Source: Fibrobacter sp. UWB13 (GTDB lineage: Bacteria > Fibrobacterota > Fibrobacteria > Fibrobacterales > Fibrobacteraceae). Taken from it: DNA of 64,000 nucleotides. Under the pieces are notes generated by a model, which did not search any database, had not been told where the DNA came from, and saw nothing but the letters and a program-made list of their open reading frames with translations. The stretch lies in NCBI RefSeq assembly GCF_900177805.1, contig NZ_FXAX01000003.1, forward strand, positions 124,001-188,000, given 5' to 3'. The position numbers and the translations under genes are program-made. Below, in pieces: positions 61,325 to 64,000 of the stretch (within the stretch, counting starts at the first letter, position 1; the number at the start of each line of letters is the position of its first letter).

Positions 61325-63418
61325 ATGGATTTATCGAACCTGCCCGGACTTGGTCCCAAGAGACTTGAAAAGCTGAACAAGTCCGGCTTAAGCACCATAG
61401 CCGATCTTTTATACAACATTCCGCGCACCTACCTCGACCAGACCAAGGTTTCAAAGATTGCAGACTTACACGATGGCGATCGCGCGGTCGTGATTGGGAT
61501 TATCACGCGCGCAGGGATAGTCAAAGGGCGCATGTCGCGCTTTATGGCAGTCCTCACGGATGGTTCCGCCGAAATTTCGCTTTTATTTTTCCGCGGCACA
61601 CGATTCATCGCAAACCGCGTGAAGCCGGGAACACGTTGGCTTGTTTCGGGTACGGTCGGTTCGTACCGCGGGCTGCAATTGGTGCATCCGGACATGCAGC
61701 CATTCGACGAAGGCGAAGCATTTAACGGACAAATTCTCCCCGTCTACCCGATTAGCGAAGTTTGCCGTGAAGCCAAAATGGAACAGCGGTTCTTCCGCAA
61801 TTTGTACAAGACGATTTTCAATTTTCCGGGACTCACGCTCCCGAACGCTTGCCCGCGCGAGCTCACGGACTATTTGCACTTTGCACCTGTGATGGACAAT
61901 CTCCGTACGCTCCACATGCCGAAAGATTTTGATTCCATTTACAAGGCGAAGCGCGAGCTCAAGATTTTGGAGCTTTTGCCGTTTTGCCTGCGCATGGTGA
62001 AGCGCCGCGAAAATCAAAAGATTCGCGGGCATGAACGCCAGATTGATTTGGGGAACGTGATGGCAGCGAAAGCGCGCCTCCCGTTCCAACTGACCGCCGG
62101 TCAGGACGCGGCGCTGAATACAATCATTGACGGTCTCAATGGCAAAAAGCAGTTCCACGCACTGTTGCAGGGCGACGTGGGCTGCGGAAAGACCGTCGTT
62201 GCCATGCTCGCCATTATGGCGGTCTGCGGAGCAGGCGAACAATGCGCTTTGATGGTCCCGACTGACATTCTCGCCCGCCAGCATTTCAAATCGCTCAAGC
62301 CGTTCTTTGATGCGGCTGGTATCCGCGTGCATCTGCTTGTCGGGGCAACTCCCGCCGCCGAAAAGAAGGTGATTCTCGGTGAACTCCAGATGGGGCTTTG
62401 CAACGTTGTCATCGGAACGCACGCGCTCTTTAGCAAAGATGTTTTCTTTGCAAAGCTCGGGCTCGTGATTATCGACGAACAGCACCGTTTCGGCGTGAGC
62501 CAGCGCGAAGCGCTGCTCGCCAAAGGCGACTACCCCGACATGCTCGTCATGAGCGCTACGCCGATTCCGCGAAGCCTCGCGATGACGCTTTACGGCGATT
62601 TAAAAGTCATCAGCATCAAGGAAAAGCCGGCAGGCCGTAAGCCTATCAAGACGCGTCTCGTGAACGCCGCAAAGCGCGAATCGATGAAGCAGTTTATTTG
62701 CAAGGAAGCCGCCGGCGGAAATCTTTGCTACTGGATTGCAAGCCGCGTGAACGCCGATGGCTCAGACAGCACCGACGAAAGCAACGCCCGCAGTGTCGAT
62801 GACATCGTGAACGAAATGCGTGCCTTTATCGCCGCCTTCGGCCACACCGATGTGAGCATTGCAAAGCTCAAAGTTGCAGGCGTCCACGGTCAAATGGACG
62901 ACACGCAAAGAGACGAAATCATCAAGCAGTTTGCAGCAGGCGAAATCCAGATTCTAGTTGCTACAACCGTTATCGAAGTCGGCGTGAACGTCCCTGCCGC
63001 AAATCTCATGGTCATCGACCAGCCAGACCGATTCGGTCTAGCGCAGCTTCACCAGCTGCGCGGCCGCGTAGGCCGTGGCAATCAAGAAGCCTGGTGCTTC
63101 TTGATGACACCCGAAGGCGAAGCCGCCGAAACGAGCATGGAGCGCCTCTCGCAATTTGCCGCTACCGAAGACGGCTTTGAGATTGCAGAACTCGACCTGA
63201 AAACTCGCGGCGCCGGAAACCTCGAAGGCAACGAACAGAGCGGAGCCTGGGTATTCCGCTGGTTCGACTGGATTCACGACCAGGAGCTCATTTCGCAAAC
63301 GCTCGAACGAGCAGAACACATATTAAAAGACGGTTCCGCATTCAACGAAACCGCCAAAGAAAAAATCCAAACCTGGTACAACGAGAAGCCCTCGGCAAAC
63401 GAGGACGGTGTCCATTAA
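61325..63418 (+). CDS. recG: ATP-dependent DNA helicase RecG
   Basis: A 697-aa fork-reversal helicase. The wedge (OB) domain is near residues 50-160 with TRAGIVKGRMSRFMAVLTDG. Helicase motif I is LQGDVGCGKTVVAMLAIMA, motif II is DEQHRFGV, motif III SATPIPRSLAMTLYG, motif V TTVIEVGVNVP and motif VI QLRGRVGRG. Length and order match RecG. The ATG follows the stop of the MCE gene directly. RecG rescues stalled forks and helps branch migration. Confidence 0.96.
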   Translation: MDLSNLPGLGPKRLEKLNKSGLSTIADLLYNIPRTYLDQTKVSKIADLHDGDRAVVIGIITRAGIVKGRMSRFMAVLTDGSAEISLLFFRGTRFIANRVKPGTRWLVSGTVGSYRGLQLVHPDMQPFDEGEAFNGQILPVYPISEVCREAKMEQRFFRNLYKTIFNFPGLTLPNACPRELTDYLHFAPVMDNLRTLHMPKDFDSIYKAKRELKILELLPFCLRMVKRRENQKIRGHERQIDLGNVMAAKARLPFQLTAGQDAALNTIIDGLNGKKQFHALLQGDVGCGKTVVAMLAIMAVCGAGEQCALMVPTDILARQHFKSLKPFFDAAGIRVHLLVGATPAAEKKVILGELQMGLCNVVIGTHALFSKDVFFAKLGLVIIDEQHRFGVSQREALLAKGDYPDMLVMSATPIPRSLAMTLYGDLKVISIKEKPAGRKPIKTRLVNAAKRESMKQFICKEAAGGNLCYWIASRVNADGSDSTDESNARSVDDIVNEMRAFIAAFGHTDVSIAKLKVAGVHGQMDDTQRDEIIKQFAAGEIQILVATTVIEVGVNVPAANLMVIDQPDRFGLAQLHQLRGRVGRGNQEAWCFLMTPEGEAAETSMERLSQFAATEDGFEIAELDLKTRGAGNLEGNEQSGAWVFRWFDWIHDQELISQTLERAEHILKDGSAFNETAKEKIQTWYNEKPSANEDGVH

Positions 63419-63421
63419 AAA

Positions 63422-63778
63422 TTAGAGCAAGCGCGTCATCGTTCCGACAACAAGAGCGATCAAGACAACGTTCAAGAAGAACATCGCGCGGCGCACAATC
63501 AAAAAGAAAATAGACTGCCAATGGAAAATGTGGTCGGTCGGGTTGATAAGTTCCTTCGCCGCCAAGAACACATTGATACCACCCGTCATCACGAGCATCA
63601 AAGCCCCCGGGAAATAGCCCTCGTTCCATACGAGAACCGTAAGCCACGCACCTGCAATCATGGCGATAATGCCGATGATAATTTCGACACGCATAAAAAT
63701 GCGCTTGACTTCGCGAGCACGCTTCCGACGATTCTCGCGAGCAGCCTCGTCTTGATTCTTTTCTTCATCCGTCGCCAT
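63422..63778 (-). CDS. Small membrane protein, hypothetical
   Basis: A 118-aa protein starting MATDEEKNQDEAARENRRKR at 63778. A charged helical N-terminus of about 30 residues is followed by four hydrophobic segments (EIIIGIIAMIAGAWLTVLVW, YFPGALMLVMTGGINVFLAA, HWQSIFFLIVRRAMFFLNVV and VLIALVVGTMTRLL). I recognise no family. It converges with recG, stops four bases from it, and is followed upstream by another envelope gene. Confidence 0.7.
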   Translation of the reverse strand: MATDEEKNQDEAARENRRKRAREVKRIFMRVEIIIGIIAMIAGAWLTVLVWNEGYFPGALMLVMTGGINVFLAAKELINPTDHIFHWQSIFFLIVRRAMFFLNVVLIALVVGTMTRLL

Positions 63779-63798
63779 GTTCAAATACCTTTAAAAGT

Positions 63799-64000
63799 TT
63801 ATAGTGAATACGATGTCGTCACAGAGTAATGCGCATCGCCCTTGCGTTTTCCATTCAGCGGGAAGCTCACATCAAGTTTATTGATCAAACGGGTAATAGA
63901 CTTCGTTTGAGCCAAGCGGATGCCAAAGCCCGCCACATAAATCAAATCCTTACGATTAATGTCTTTTACGCAAGCAGCCGTTTCGCCAACACTTCCAAAT
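63799..64000 (-). CDS. C-terminal part of an outer-membrane-like protein (runs off window)
   Basis: The last about 66 codons of a minus-strand gene whose start is beyond the right edge. The text GRKDLIYVAGFGIRLAQTKS-like (DLIYVAGFGIRLAQTKS) then LINKLDVSFPLNGKRKGDA and a C-terminal YSL give alternating strands as in barrel ends. Frame checked to the TAA at 63801-63799. Only the end is visible, so the family cannot be named. Confidence 0.6.
   Translation of the reverse strand, partial: FGSVGETAACVKDINRKDLIYVAGFGIRLAQTKSITRLINKLDVSFPLNGKRKGDAHYSVTTSYSL

Overview
The window looks like a chromosomal segment of a Fibrobacter species (Fibrobacterota, gut or rumen cellulose degraders). The main reasons are three members of the TIGR02147 family and one TIGR02145 major paralogous domain protein, both of which are expanded in Fibrobacter succinogenes. 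Gram-negative envelope genes (lipoproteins, outer-membrane barrels, an MCE-domain protein) and a giant fused UvrA fit this. No database search was possible, so family names come from recognised motifs and overall sequence character.

Layout. 1-8.6 kb: a secreted protein running off the left edge, a 1763-aa tandem-fused uvrA, then the first TIGR02147 regulator/modular lipoprotein pair. 8.7-13.9 kb: tRNA-Asp, a membrane-bound SpoIIE-type phosphatase, an outer-membrane barrel and a NERD-helicase. 13.9-24.3 kb: a TetR-controlled run (TetR, GNAT, CAT-like acyltransferase, flavoprotein), then ACT, VOC and zinc-ribbon proteins. The flavoprotein gene is split by about 5.8 kb of foreign DNA carrying tet(O), a KTR-domain gene, remnants of a Firmicutes-type conjugative or mobilisable element, 100-bp tandem repeats and an IS256-family insertion sequence. 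24.4-35.5 kb: tRNA-Ala, an outer-membrane pair, a TPR lipoprotein/kinase/sigma-54 activator operon, a membrane-anchored solute-binding protein beside a diguanylate cyclase, dusA and a 31-aa basic ribosomal-type protein.

35.6-44.2 kb: argF, bioB, an SDR/cysteine-synthase/LanC-like operon with a long leader that holds a Cys-rich micro-ORF, an NlpC/P60 lipoprotein, pheA and rph. 44.3-55.5 kb: two further TIGR02147/lipoprotein loci, one with four tandem lipoprotein paralogues. 55.7-64 kb: hisH, barrels, a TIGR02145 lipoprotein, argG, an MCE/recG pair and envelope proteins.

The best candidate for an undescribed system is the repeated TIGR02147 regulator/lipoprotein cassette. In all three copies the regulator stop and the lipoprotein start overlap or nearly touch. 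All three regulator promoters carry ATGATAC-type sites at or around the -35/-10 boxes. The lipoproteins together hold about 15 copies of one repeated module. A plausible reading is a family of autoregulated surface-lipoprotein switches; the function itself is not shown by the sequence.
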